A DNA stretch of 5,353 bases from Ignavibacteria bacterium (GTDB lineage Bacteria > Bacteroidota > Ignavibacteria > Ignavibacteriales > Melioribacteraceae). Position numbers and translations under genes: made by a program. Where the stretch lies: assembly GCA_027347805.1 (NCBI GenBank), contig DAIEQP010000143.1:1-5353 (forward strand), given 5' to 3'. The notes under the pieces were generated by a model that searched no databases, was not told where the DNA came from, and was given only the letters and a program-made list of their open reading frames with translations. This document shows positions 1 through 5,353 of the stretch, one piece after another (within the stretch, counting starts at the first letter, position 1; each line of letters opens with the position of its first letter).

Positions 1-5
1 CTTTT

Positions 6-14
6 ACCTCCTTT
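6..14 (-). promoter_or_regulatory. Strong ribosome binding site for a divergent gene beyond the left edge
   Basis: Read on the minus strand, these bases are AAAGGAGGT, an almost perfect match to the Shine-Dalgarno consensus. Five more bases (AAAAG) remain before the window ends, so a start codon at normal spacing would fall one or a few bases outside. This suggests that a gene transcribed leftward begins just off the edge. The gene itself cannot be seen, so this is an inference from the motif and its spacing alone. Confidence 0.5.
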
Positions 15-23
15 CAAAATAAT

Positions 24-42
24 TGAGGCCGTCTCAAAAGTA
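24..42 (+). repeat. Left terminal inverted repeat of the MITE-like element
   Basis: TGAGGCCGTCTCAAAAGTA pairs with 154-172 with one mismatch (C against T at the seventh base). The GC-rich, tightly matched tip followed by an AT-rich, diverged interior is typical of transposon ends. Confidence 0.7.
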
Positions 43-56
43 GTTAATCAATAAAT

Positions 57-86
57 AATCCGCGAAAATCCGTATCAATCCGCGTC
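57..86 (+). repeat. Three tandem AATCCG decamers
   Basis: AATCCGCGAA (57-66), AATCCGTATC (67-76) and AATCCGCGTC (77-86) form three head-to-tail 10-bp units, each beginning AATCCG. The 10-bp period matches one helical turn, which would place all copies on the same face of the DNA. They lie inside the inverted-repeat element, so they probably travel with it. No function is known to me. Confidence 0.5.
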
Positions 87-103
87 ACCTGCCTGCCGGT
101 TTA

Positions 104-118
104 CATGCCGCAGGCATG
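104..118. repeat. GC-rich hairpin inside the MITE-like element
   Basis: CATGCC (104-109) and GGCATG (113-118) are perfect inverted repeats with a 3-base loop (GCA). Flanking CCTGC (88-92) and GCAGG (122-126) extend the symmetry outward imperfectly, giving a possible longer cruciform from about 88 to 126. The base composition is far richer in GC than the surroundings, consistent with an inserted sequence. Confidence 0.5.
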
Positions 119-153
119 CACGCAGGTCGGCGGGCGATTTATTAATAAAAAAG

Positions 154-172
154 TACTTTTGAGACAGCCTCA
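154..172 (-). repeat. Right terminal inverted repeat of the MITE-like element
   Basis: On the minus strand this reads TGAGGCTGTCTCAAAAGTA, matching 24-42 at 18 of 19 positions. The next bases outward (ATAAAGG) do not duplicate the left flank (AATAAT), so no target-site duplication can be claimed. Confidence 0.7.
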
Positions 173-376
173 TAAAGGGAGAGGTCAGCCAATTAGCTTC
201 TCCACCCCATCTATTTTTTCAGTACAAACCAGGAATTATTTTCTGTATGGGCAGCCACGCCAAATCTGCAGATGTAATTTGCCTTAGAGGATATTTTTAT
301 ATGTATGACAAAAAAAAAGGAAGAAAAAAATGTACTTATTTAATCTAAACAAAAATTAATTAGAAAAACTAGTTCC

Positions 377-425
377 CTTCGACCTCTCCCCCTGCCCCTC
401 TCCTTACGCAGGAGAGGGGTTGAAG
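377..425. repeat. GC-rich palindromic dispersed repeat (REP-like)
   Basis: CCCCTCTCC (395-403) and GGAGAGGGG (411-419) form a perfect 9-bp stem with a 7-base loop (TTACGCA). Outside it, CTTCGA (377-382) and TTGAAG (420-425) nearly pair, with an unpaired pyrimidine-rich bulge (383-394) on the left side only. The GC-rich block stands in AT-rich DNA, so it looks like a mobile intergenic repeat of the REP/MITE kind. It is not a good terminator for the + strand because no T run follows directly. On the minus strand a short TTTTT run does follow about 30 bp beyond the stem, too far for a standard terminator. Confidence 0.5.
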
Positions 426-709
426 CTTTAAATATTGACGGGCAAGAATTATCTTGAAAAAGAATATTTAATAAGCTAAGTTTTAATTGACCCGGGGAGA
501 AGTAATTTGTTAAATCAAGCATAAACTAAAAAGTCAATCCTCATTTATCGGCCGCATATCTCTGTGTCGTAAATATTTTCCGTTACAACATTACAGTTTG
601 GAAGTTAATAATTTGATTTGTCATTGGCACTAAAATTAATAATTGACGAAGCGAATTGATTTTTTCTCAAAATCGGAAACTGATTATGAAATAGTGTTGA
701 TATAGTTTC

Positions 710-736
710 TTGAACCTAACTTCATAGAGGGATAAT
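710..736 (+). promoter_or_regulatory. Weak candidate promoter for the LuxR-type gene
   Basis: TTGAAC (710-715) and GATAAT (731-736) resemble sigma-70 -35 and -10 hexamers, with a short 15-bp spacer. The -10 box lies about 15 bp before the ribosome binding site, giving a compact leader. The match is imperfect and the DNA is AT-rich, so chance is a real possibility. No Bacteroidota-type TAnnTTTG box was found. Confidence 0.2.
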
Positions 737-750
737 AAAGGTTAATCCCT

Positions 751-759
751 GGGAGGTGA
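751..759 (+). promoter_or_regulatory. Strong ribosome binding site for the LuxR-type gene
   Basis: GGGAGGTGA contains GGAGGTG, with 7 nt between GGAGG and the ATG at 764. It fixes the start codon of the regulator. The contrast with the following genes, which have little or no such signal, is notable. Confidence 0.75.
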
Positions 760-763
760 ACTC

Positions 764-1618
764 ATGGTTTTATTGAAACTTTTACTCGCGATTAATTTAA
801 TAGACTGGTTTTTACCTGCATTTGTTTTCAGAAAGCACAGGTATTCTTATTTTTTTCTTATCAAATCTCTTATAGATCCGGTATACCTTCTCCTAAGTGA
901 GCTCTTGAATGTTAACATCTATAATTTTATTCCAATTGCTCTTCTATGTGAATTAGCATCATTTCCTCTTATAGATTCAAGGTTTAGAACTATCTCTGTT
1001 ACCGCACTTTTATTTCTATCAATCACAGCAGGTAAAGACTGGTATTTGGAGTTGATCATATGTGAATCAATATTGTCTTTAATGATGTACTCTCTTTTGA
1101 AGGATGCGTTGGAGGATATCATTAACAAGTCAATACTTAAAATATATCATCCTCTGCTGCTTTCATATTTTTTAAGAAATGCGATTTTATATTATTTATA
1201 CTATTATGATTATTCAGCTCTTCATGATTATTATACTTTACTTTTAATTCCTGTCGTAATTATACCTTTTTTAATAGCGCATTATGGCCCGGAAAAAAAT
1301 ATTGTTTTCGGACAAAAGTATTTTCATTCATTTTCCACATTCCCTTTATATAATACAGATATAGCAAGAGGAGAAGAGAATAGCGCCATAAAAAAGAACG
1401 GCCTTACTGAGAGAGAGTATGAGATTATTCGCTTAGTCGGCAGAGGTTACACAAACAAAGAGATTGCAGAAAAACTTTTTTTGTCAAAAAGCTCCATAGA
1501 TCATTCTCGTGTTATTATTAAGGAAAAACTAAATATTTCAAAACGATCAGAATATAATGAGTTTATTGATAATCATATTCACACAAATGGGAATAATAGA
1601 AGTGCAACAAAGTTGTAA
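764..1618 (+). CDS. Membrane-bound LuxR-family transcriptional regulator
   Basis: The 284-residue protein has a hydrophobic N-terminal part and a cytoplasmic DNA-binding tail. Residues about 3-21, 36-70, 76-112, 130-147 and 157-173 are strongly hydrophobic, suggesting four to six membrane segments. Residues 213-268 form a LuxR/GerE-type helix-turn-helix: LTEREYEIIRLVGRG opens the domain, TNKEIAEKLFLS is the scaffold helix and turn, and SSIDHSRVIIKEKL covers the recognition helix. No receiver, PAS or autoinducer-binding domain is present, so a signal, if any, is probably sensed in or at the membrane. The start is fixed by a strong ribosome binding site. It lies 136 bp upstream of the transporter operon on the same strand, so local control of that operon is plausible but not shown. 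The family assignment of the C-terminus is secure; the role is inferred. Confidence 0.85.
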   Translation: MVLLKLLLAINLIDWFLPAFVFRKHRYSYFFLIKSLIDPVYLLLSELLNVNIYNFIPIALLCELASFPLIDSRFRTISVTALLFLSITAGKDWYLELIICESILSLMMYSLLKDALEDIINKSILKIYHPLLLSYFLRNAILYYLYYYDYSALHDYYTLLLIPVVIIPFLIAHYGPEKNIVFGQKYFHSFSTFPLYNTDIARGEENSAIKKNGLTEREYEIIRLVGRGYTNKEIAEKLFLSKSSIDHSRVIIKEKLNISKRSEYNEFIDNHIHTNGNNRSATKL

Positions 1619-1754
1619 AATATTTTTAGCATAAAGTTGCAGCAGATTTGCAATGTTCTGCTAATGACAAGTGATTTTTTAGATTTTACATTTAACCCAT
1701 CAATATTCCATACTTGTCAGCAATTATTTTATAACATTTTCCGATAGCATTGTT
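1619..1754 (+). promoter_or_regulatory. Spacer before the exporter operon, with a small dyad
   Basis: This 136-bp spacer contains AGCAGA (1641-1646) and TCTGCT (1657-1662), a perfect 6-bp inverted repeat with a 10-bp gap. It could be an operator-like dyad or a weak transcript hairpin. A T run (1675-1680) follows only after 12 bases, so it is a poor intrinsic terminator. No convincing promoter boxes were found: TTGTCA (1714-1719) is near-consensus, but TAACAT (1732-1737) follows at only 12 bp. The operon may therefore start here or be read through from the regulator gene. Confidence 0.25.
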
Positions 1755-3917
1755 ATGAAGTATAGTTTTCACAATAAATACACAATCGTAAGGCAGTATG
1801 ACCAGGCTGATTGTGGGCCCGCGACTCTTCTTTCAATTTTAAAATATTATGATGGGAACACTTCCCTAGTATATCTCCGTGAGATAATGAATACAAATAC
1901 AAACGGCACCACGATGCTGGATCTTGTAAATGCCGCAAAACAAATCGGCTTTAATGCATATGGGGCCTCCGGAGAATATGAAGATCTGATGAAAGAGCAA
2001 ATGCCATGTATCGCTCATGTTGTTATGGATAAACAGTTACTTCATTTTATTGTCATATATAAGATTAACGAAAAAGGGGTTCTTGTCGGAGATCCGGGAA
2101 AGGGTGTATATAAACTTTCCAGAAAGAGCTTCACCGAAATATGGAGCAGTAGAGCAGTTGTCCTTTTGAAACCTGAAAAAATATTGTTGAAAGAAAAAAC
2201 AATTAACTGGTTCACTTGGATTATGCGGTATATCAAAAAAGATAATATCTGGATTGTTCAATCAATATTTCTTGGCACTATTTATACAGTCCTAGGTTTG
2301 CTGACTTCTTTGTTCATACAAAAACTCATCGATGTTTATATTCCACAAAAAAACACTACCTGGATTTACTACACTGGTATTTTTCTGTTTTTATTGTTAC
2401 TTATTAAGGCCTCAAGCGGTTTTATCAGAGATAAATTTCTAGTGGTGCTCAATAAACGAATAAACAACAATATAACCGGGGATTTCTTTGATCATTTATT
2501 TCAATTGCCCAAAAAATTTTTTGACACCAGAAAGCGGGGCGACATAACCGCGAGAATTCACGATGCAATGCGCATTCAACAAGCCGTGCTTCAAATTGGC
2601 GGAATGACGATTGTGGATTTGCTAATAATACTTGGTTCCTTCGGATTACTCTTTAATTTTTCACTACGCATGGCTCTGGTTGCCTTAACAGTTTTTCCGA
2701 TTTACTCTGCTATACTATTTCTAAGTACAAAGAAACTTAAATTACAACAGAATGATGTAATGAAAGGTTACGCCTTAGTCGAATCGACATACATTGATAC
2801 CTTGGGCGGTGCTGATGAGATAAAGAGTTATAACTCCGAATCTTTCTATTCAAAATTAAATAAATCTTTTTTTACGCTATTCCAAAACAATATTGAAATA
2901 CTGGGAGTGACTCAGGCAAGGTTAAGTCTATTCGCAGAATTGAGCGCAGTAACAATTACTATAGGGATGCTACTTTTCGGCGCTATTTGGGTTGTAAATA
3001 ATGATATAAAGCTTGGTGAAATGATGGCAGCATATTCTCTTGCCGCAGGTATCTTGCCTTCAATTAATAGACTGAACTATGCAAATATTTCGCTACAAAG
3101 TGCCAACATCGCAGCCATTCGCTTAATGGACATGCTGCTGGTAGAGAAAGAAAAGAATACCTCTCAAATATCATTTTCGCTGGAAGATAGTTTACAATTG
3201 AAAAGCGCTTCATTTTCCTGGAACCGTAGACAATACTTATTTGAAAATATAAATCTGGAAATTCCGAAAGGAAGAATCACTTCTCTTTGGGGACCAAGTG
3301 GCTCAGGGAAAAGTACAATTGTCCAGCTTATTCAGAGGAAATACGATTTAATGGGGGGAACTATTTTAATAGACGGGATCGACTATAAAGAGATTGATCT
3401 CGTTGAGTACAGAAATAATATTGGCGTACTTCCGCAGCAGATTAAAATTTTCAATGGCACGGTGGCGGATAATATTATTGCTGGAAGAAATATTCAAGAC
3501 ATCCATCAGCTTAATACACTTATCGAAGCAACCGGACTCTCCTCTTTTCTCAAACGATTTGAAAATGGATTGTTCACTTTACTTGGCGAAGATGGGAGAA
3601 AGCTTTCGGGCGGAGAGATGCAGATGCTCGCACTTATCCGTGCGCTATTGTTCAAACCCAAGGTGCTCATTATTGACGAAGGATTAAGCGGTATCGATTT
3701 TGAGATTGAAGAATTGATTTATGAAAGCATAAACGAGTATTCAAAAGATAATGCAGTGTTACTGATAACGCATAATCTCACAAACCTTTTAAAAACAGAT
3801 TATTTATATATACTTGAAAACGGAAAAATTTTAGAACATGGAAAGCCAAATATATTAGTGCAAACCGGGAGCTCATTTAAAAGAAGCGTCAAAAAGCTAT
3901 ACTCGAACAAACATTAA
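1755..3917 (+). CDS. Peptidase-containing ABC exporter (C39 peptidase, PCAT/bacteriocin type)
   Basis: The 720-residue protein has the full three-part layout of peptidase-containing ABC transporters, which cut the leader from double-glycine-type peptides and export the product. The C39 cysteine protease domain covers residues 8-140: Gln14 (oxyanion hole), Cys20 in DQADCGPA, His97 in LLHFIV and Asp113 in GDPG make an intact catalytic set. The membrane domain covers about 160-455, with hydrophobic helices near 165-188, 203-223, 283-300, 304-324, 395-415 and 421-437. The nucleotide-binding domain covers about 480-715: Walker A GPSGSGKST (513-521), Q-loop LPQQ (559-562), signature LSGGE (617-621), Walker B VLIIDE (637-642) and switch His673. 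The residues after Walker B are GLSGID rather than the usual ATSALD, while catalytic Glu642 is kept. Length is normal for the family. No Shine-Dalgarno is seen before ATG 1755, and no upstream in-frame start is better. It heads a tight operon; its substrate is not visible. Confidence 0.95.
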   Translation: MKYSFHNKYTIVRQYDQADCGPATLLSILKYYDGNTSLVYLREIMNTNTNGTTMLDLVNAAKQIGFNAYGASGEYEDLMKEQMPCIAHVVMDKQLLHFIVIYKINEKGVLVGDPGKGVYKLSRKSFTEIWSSRAVVLLKPEKILLKEKTINWFTWIMRYIKKDNIWIVQSIFLGTIYTVLGLLTSLFIQKLIDVYIPQKNTTWIYYTGIFLFLLLLIKASSGFIRDKFLVVLNKRINNNITGDFFDHLFQLPKKFFDTRKRGDITARIHDAMRIQQAVLQIGGMTIVDLLIILGSFGLLFNFSLRMALVALTVFPIYSAILFLSTKKLKLQQNDVMKGYALVESTYIDTLGGADEIKSYNSESFYSKLNKSFFTLFQNNIEILGVTQARLSLFAELSAVTITIGMLLFGAIWVVNNDIKLGEMMAAYSLAAGILPSINRLNYANISLQSANIAAIRLMDMLLVEKEKNTSQISFSLEDSLQLKSASFSWNRRQYLFENINLEIPKGRITSLWGPSGSGKSTIVQLIQRKYDLMGGTILIDGIDYKEIDLVEYRNNIGVLPQQIKIFNGTVADNIIAGRNIQDIHQLNTLIEATGLSSFLKRFENGLFTLLGEDGRKLSGGEMQMLALIRALLFKPKVLIIDEGLSGIDFEIEELIYESINEYSKDNAVLLITHNLTNLLKTDYLYILENGKILEHGKPNILVQTGSSFKRSVKKLYSNKH

Positions 3918-3929
3918 AATAGTATACAT

Positions 3930-4598
3930 ATGTCCGATTCTATTGCAATAAATGCAAAAAATAGAGACGAATATTCCGTTAAAAATTGGCATCTCTATTT
4001 ATTTGTGACTTTGACATTTTTAATACTTACTCTAATAAATGACCGATTCATCATGACTAGAGAAGTCTATGGTTTACTATTAGAGGACAAGATTGAGAGC
4101 AACAGAATTGATGACTATTATAAATTACTCAAAATTTTTTCAATATATACTTATCTGGCTTTGCCATTTATAATATGGTTAAAAATAACATTCATTGCTT
4201 TAATACTACAGACTCCGCTACTGCTGAAAAGCATAGAAGCAAGTTTCAACGAATGTTTTAGAATCGCTGCTTTGGCAAATATTCCTTTTCTTCTTTTGGG
4301 CGTTATTAAACTTACAATATTATTTTTTTCGCCGGGCAATGCAATTTCTTATGATTTGATCAATTTAATTCCCGGAGCAGTTTCAAATTTGATAGATAAA
4401 TCATCTTATTCCCCTGCAGCATATAATTTTTTAAGTAATATTAATGTCTATGAAGCACTATGGGTGTTGATTGTCTTTTCTTGCATCTCTAATCTGAAAA
4501 AAATCAGTAAGACAGATTCCTTCATACTTGCATTCAGTATTTGGCTCATTTTAACTGCTTTCCAATTTGGTTTAGTACTTTACTTTAATAAGGTATGA
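3930..4598 (+). CDS. Five-helix integral membrane protein, possibly Yip1-like
   Basis: The 222-residue protein has about five hydrophobic segments (near 21-37, 69-94, 111-133, 172-187 and 197-219) and a short polar N-terminus without a signal peptide. The closing part, NVYEALWVLIVFSC followed by a basic loop (NLKKISK) and a last helix, resembles the end of bacterial Yip1-family membrane proteins, where an Asn-rich segment and a Trp precede a helix. That resemblance is weak and from memory. No catalytic motif is seen. It begins 12 nt after the exporter gene, without a clear ribosome binding site, and ends 6 nt before the MauE-like gene, so it is almost certainly cotranscribed with both. It might assist the exporter, act in immunity to an exported peptide, or be unrelated; the sequence does not decide. 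Confidence 0.75.
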   Translation: MSDSIAINAKNRDEYSVKNWHLYLFVTLTFLILTLINDRFIMTREVYGLLLEDKIESNRIDDYYKLLKIFSIYTYLALPFIIWLKITFIALILQTPLLLKSIEASFNECFRIAALANIPFLLLGVIKLTILFFSPGNAISYDLINLIPGAVSNLIDKSSYSPAAYNFLSNINVYEALWVLIVFSCISNLKKISKTDSFILAFSIWLILTAFQFGLVLYFNKV

Positions 4599-4604
4599 TT
4601 TATT

Positions 4605-5015
4605 ATGACAAGGTTTATTGAGATACTTTTAGGTTTTGTATTTGTCATTTCTGCTTTTATGAAACTTTATGATTTTGAAAGCACGGTTCAATTCATTAAC
4701 TCAATTACCGGATTAAGCATTTGGGTGATAAAAGTTGGTTTATTCTCTCTTTCCTTCTTTGAAATTATTATTGGAATATGTTTTGTTTCAAACCGATGGA
4801 GGCAACAAATTATTTTTTATTCAATCTTATGCTTGCTTTGTTTTTTCATTTTAATCAGCAGCTATTTCTTACAGCAAAGCTATTCCAATTGTGGCTGCTT
4901 TGGAACCATCATTAGAATTGATCCTGTTATTACTCTTTTCAAAAACATTCTAATTCTCACATTCATGCTCTGGGCCAAGAGATCCTCTAATAAAACAGAA
5001 TTAATCATGCGATGA
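4605..5015 (+). CDS. MauE/DoxX-like four-helix membrane protein with CGCFG motif
   Basis: This 136-residue protein has four hydrophobic segments (about 4-22, 38-61, 68-89 and 104-124). The pattern matches the MauE/DoxX-like family: an opening RFIEILLGFVFVISAFMKL, a central FFEIIIG where a Glu sits inside a helix, and NCGCFG (95-100) between helices three and four with Cys96 and Cys98. MauE is known from methylamine utilisation, where it supports formation of the disulfide-rich small subunit of methylamine dehydrogenase; relatives often accompany thioredoxin-like proteins. The Cys pair would be the likely redox centre. The ATG follows the previous stop by 6 nt, with a weak AAGG 11 nt before it. 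The stop overlaps the start of the thioredoxin-like gene by 4 nt. Methylamine metabolism is not suggested by the context; thiol/disulfide exchange for an exported peptide is more likely. Confidence 0.75.
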   Translation: MTRFIEILLGFVFVISAFMKLYDFESTVQFINSITGLSIWVIKVGLFSLSFFEIIIGICFVSNRWRQQIIFYSILCLLCFFILISSYFLQQSYSNCGCFGTIIRIDPVITLFKNILILTFMLWAKRSSNKTELIMR

Positions 5016-5353
5016 AAAAAAGGATAACAATATTTCTTCTATTCATCTTAATTGTAGCAGCAGTAATATATTCATTCTTTTATGGAGTGCAAGAAGAATT
5101 CTTACCTATAGGATCAAAATTACCATCATTAAGATACTATTCAGCAAAAGATAGTGGGATGGTTACCATTAGTAATAAACCAATTATGATAATGTTTTTC
5201 AAACCAGATTGTCCTCATTGCGAATATGAGTTCGAAGCAATGAACAAAAGGTATTCTGACTTGCGGGAATCCACATATTTTTTGACAACTGATTATGTGT
5301 TTATAAAAGACAACATTTATAAAAAGTGGACTAACCTAGTAAAAAAAGAGAAT
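5012..5353 (+). CDS. Membrane-anchored thioredoxin-fold protein with CPHC motif (partial, 3' end off window)
   Basis: The frame is open for 114 codons to the window edge without a stop. After a basic start (MKKR), residues 5-24 form one hydrophobic helix, an uncleaved anchor or signal sequence with no lipobox Cys. Residues 33-80 fit the start of a TlpA/AhpC-type thioredoxin fold: IGSKLPSLRYY, then a KPIMIMFFKPDC strand and CPHC (Cys67 and Cys70) at the head of the active-site helix. The remaining fold, including the usual cis-Pro loop, lies outside, so reductase or oxidase function cannot be judged. The ATG overlaps the stop of the MauE-like gene as ATGA, indicating translational coupling; no Shine-Dalgarno is visible. 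The domain should face the periplasm, where it could exchange electrons with the MauE-like protein. Confidence 0.85.
   Translation, partial: MKKRITIFLLFILIVAAVIYSFFYGVQEEFLPIGSKLPSLRYYSAKDSGMVTISNKPIMIMFFKPDCPHCEYEFEAMNKRYSDLRESTYFLTTDYVFIKDNIYKKWTNLVKKEN

Larger units (their letters stand above)
24..172. mobile_element. MITE-like element with 19-bp terminal inverted repeats
   Basis: The left end (24-42) reads TGAGGCCGTCTCAAAAGTA. The reverse complement of the right end (154-172) reads TGAGGCTGTCTCAAAAGTA, which is 18 of 19 identical. Weaker similarity continues inward as AATAAAT-containing sequence. The element is 149 bp and has no room for a transposase, so it fits a non-autonomous MITE or a deleted insertion sequence. 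From memory, ends of the type GAGGCTGTCTCAAAA occur on IS1182-like elements; that family assignment was not checked. No clear target-site duplication is visible. The interior carries three tandem decamers (57-86) and a GC-rich hairpin (104-118). The left end lies only 9 bp from the minus-strand ribosome binding site at 6-14, so the insertion forms the immediate upstream region of that presumed gene. Confidence 0.65.
1..763. other. Gene-free leader region with dispersed repeats
   Basis: No convincing gene was found in this 763-bp stretch on either strand. The open frames of about 60 codons here overlap the repeats, have low-complexity or unfamiliar translations and lack ribosome binding sites. 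The region holds an inverted-repeat element (24-172), a GC-rich hairpin repeat (377-425), a minus-strand ribosome binding site at the left edge, and the leader of the LuxR-type gene. Between 181 and 376 I see only AT-rich sequence, an A-rich tract near 309-330 and a 10-bp palindrome (ATCTGCAGAT, 264-273) of unknown meaning. Positions 426-700 show nothing I can name. If the left-edge ribosome binding site is real, this is the shared upstream region of two divergent genes. Confidence 0.7.

Noticed and set aside
264..273. Perfect palindrome ATCTGCAGAT, and a 9-base match of its left arm region (261-269) to 1642-1650 on the opposite strand
   Set aside because: A 10-bp palindrome and a 9-bp match are both expected by chance in a window of this size, and nothing nearby supports a function.
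105..287. 60-codon + strand frame across the right end of the MITE-like element
   Set aside because: It begins inside the GC-rich hairpin, crosses the terminal repeat, lacks a ribosome binding site and has an unfamiliar low-quality translation.
377..425. Hairpin considered as an intrinsic terminator or CRISPR-type repeat
   Set aside because: No T tract directly follows on either strand, and there is only one copy with no spacer array.
340..522. 60-codon minus strand frame
   Set aside because: It runs through the GC-rich hairpin repeat, giving an artificial Arg/Gly-rich stretch; no start signal and no recognisable protein.
1714..1737. TTGTCA and TAACAT as a sigma-70 promoter for the exporter operon
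   Set aside because: The 12-bp spacer is far too short for a standard promoter.
1664..1747. 27-codon + strand frame in the spacer, considered as a precursor peptide
   Set aside because: No ribosome binding site, no double-glycine-type cleavage site and only one Cys; its length is expected by chance.
3394..3687. 97-codon + strand frame inside the exporter gene
   Set aside because: It overlaps the ATP-binding domain in another frame, whose motifs are clearly encoded by the exporter frame; it is a shadow.

Overview
The window is AT-rich DNA, mostly protein-coding from position 764 onward, with all five visible genes on the + strand. The style suggests a bacterium of the Bacteroidota/Ignavibacteria (FCB) type. 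The pointers are low GC, several genes with little or no Shine-Dalgarno sequence, a LuxR-type regulator with a membrane N-terminus, GC-rich dispersed hairpin repeats in the spacer, and a peptidase-ABC transporter followed by small membrane redox genes. This placement is an inference from style; no phylogenetic marker is present.

Positions 1-763 hold no supported gene. At the left edge a textbook ribosome binding site (6-14, minus strand) points to a divergent gene that starts just outside the window. Next to it lies a 149-bp element with 19-bp terminal inverted repeats (24-42 and 154-172). It has no transposase, so it is probably a MITE or an IS remnant, and it carries a tandem decamer and a GC-rich hairpin. 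A second, unrelated GC-rich hairpin repeat sits at 377-425. The rest is AT-rich leader DNA ending in a strong ribosome binding site.

Positions 764-1618 encode a membrane-bound LuxR-family regulator: several hydrophobic segments and a C-terminal helix-turn-helix. A 136-bp spacer follows, and then a tightly packed run of four genes. These are a complete C39-peptidase ABC exporter (1755-3917), a five-helix membrane protein with weak Yip1-like character (3930-4598), a four-helix MauE/DoxX-like protein with a CGCFG motif (4605-5015), and a membrane-anchored thioredoxin-fold protein with a CPHC motif that runs off the right edge (5012 onward). Spacings are 12 nt, 6 nt and a 4-nt overlap, so this is very probably one operon.

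The simplest reading is a peptide maturation and export locus. The C39 domain would cut a double-glycine-type leader and the ABC part would export the peptide. The MauE-like and thioredoxin-like pair would handle thiol/disulfide chemistry outside the cytoplasm, and the upstream LuxR-type protein may control expression. No precursor peptide, HlyD-type adaptor or outer-membrane channel is visible, so the substrate is unknown and the functional link is an inference from gene order.
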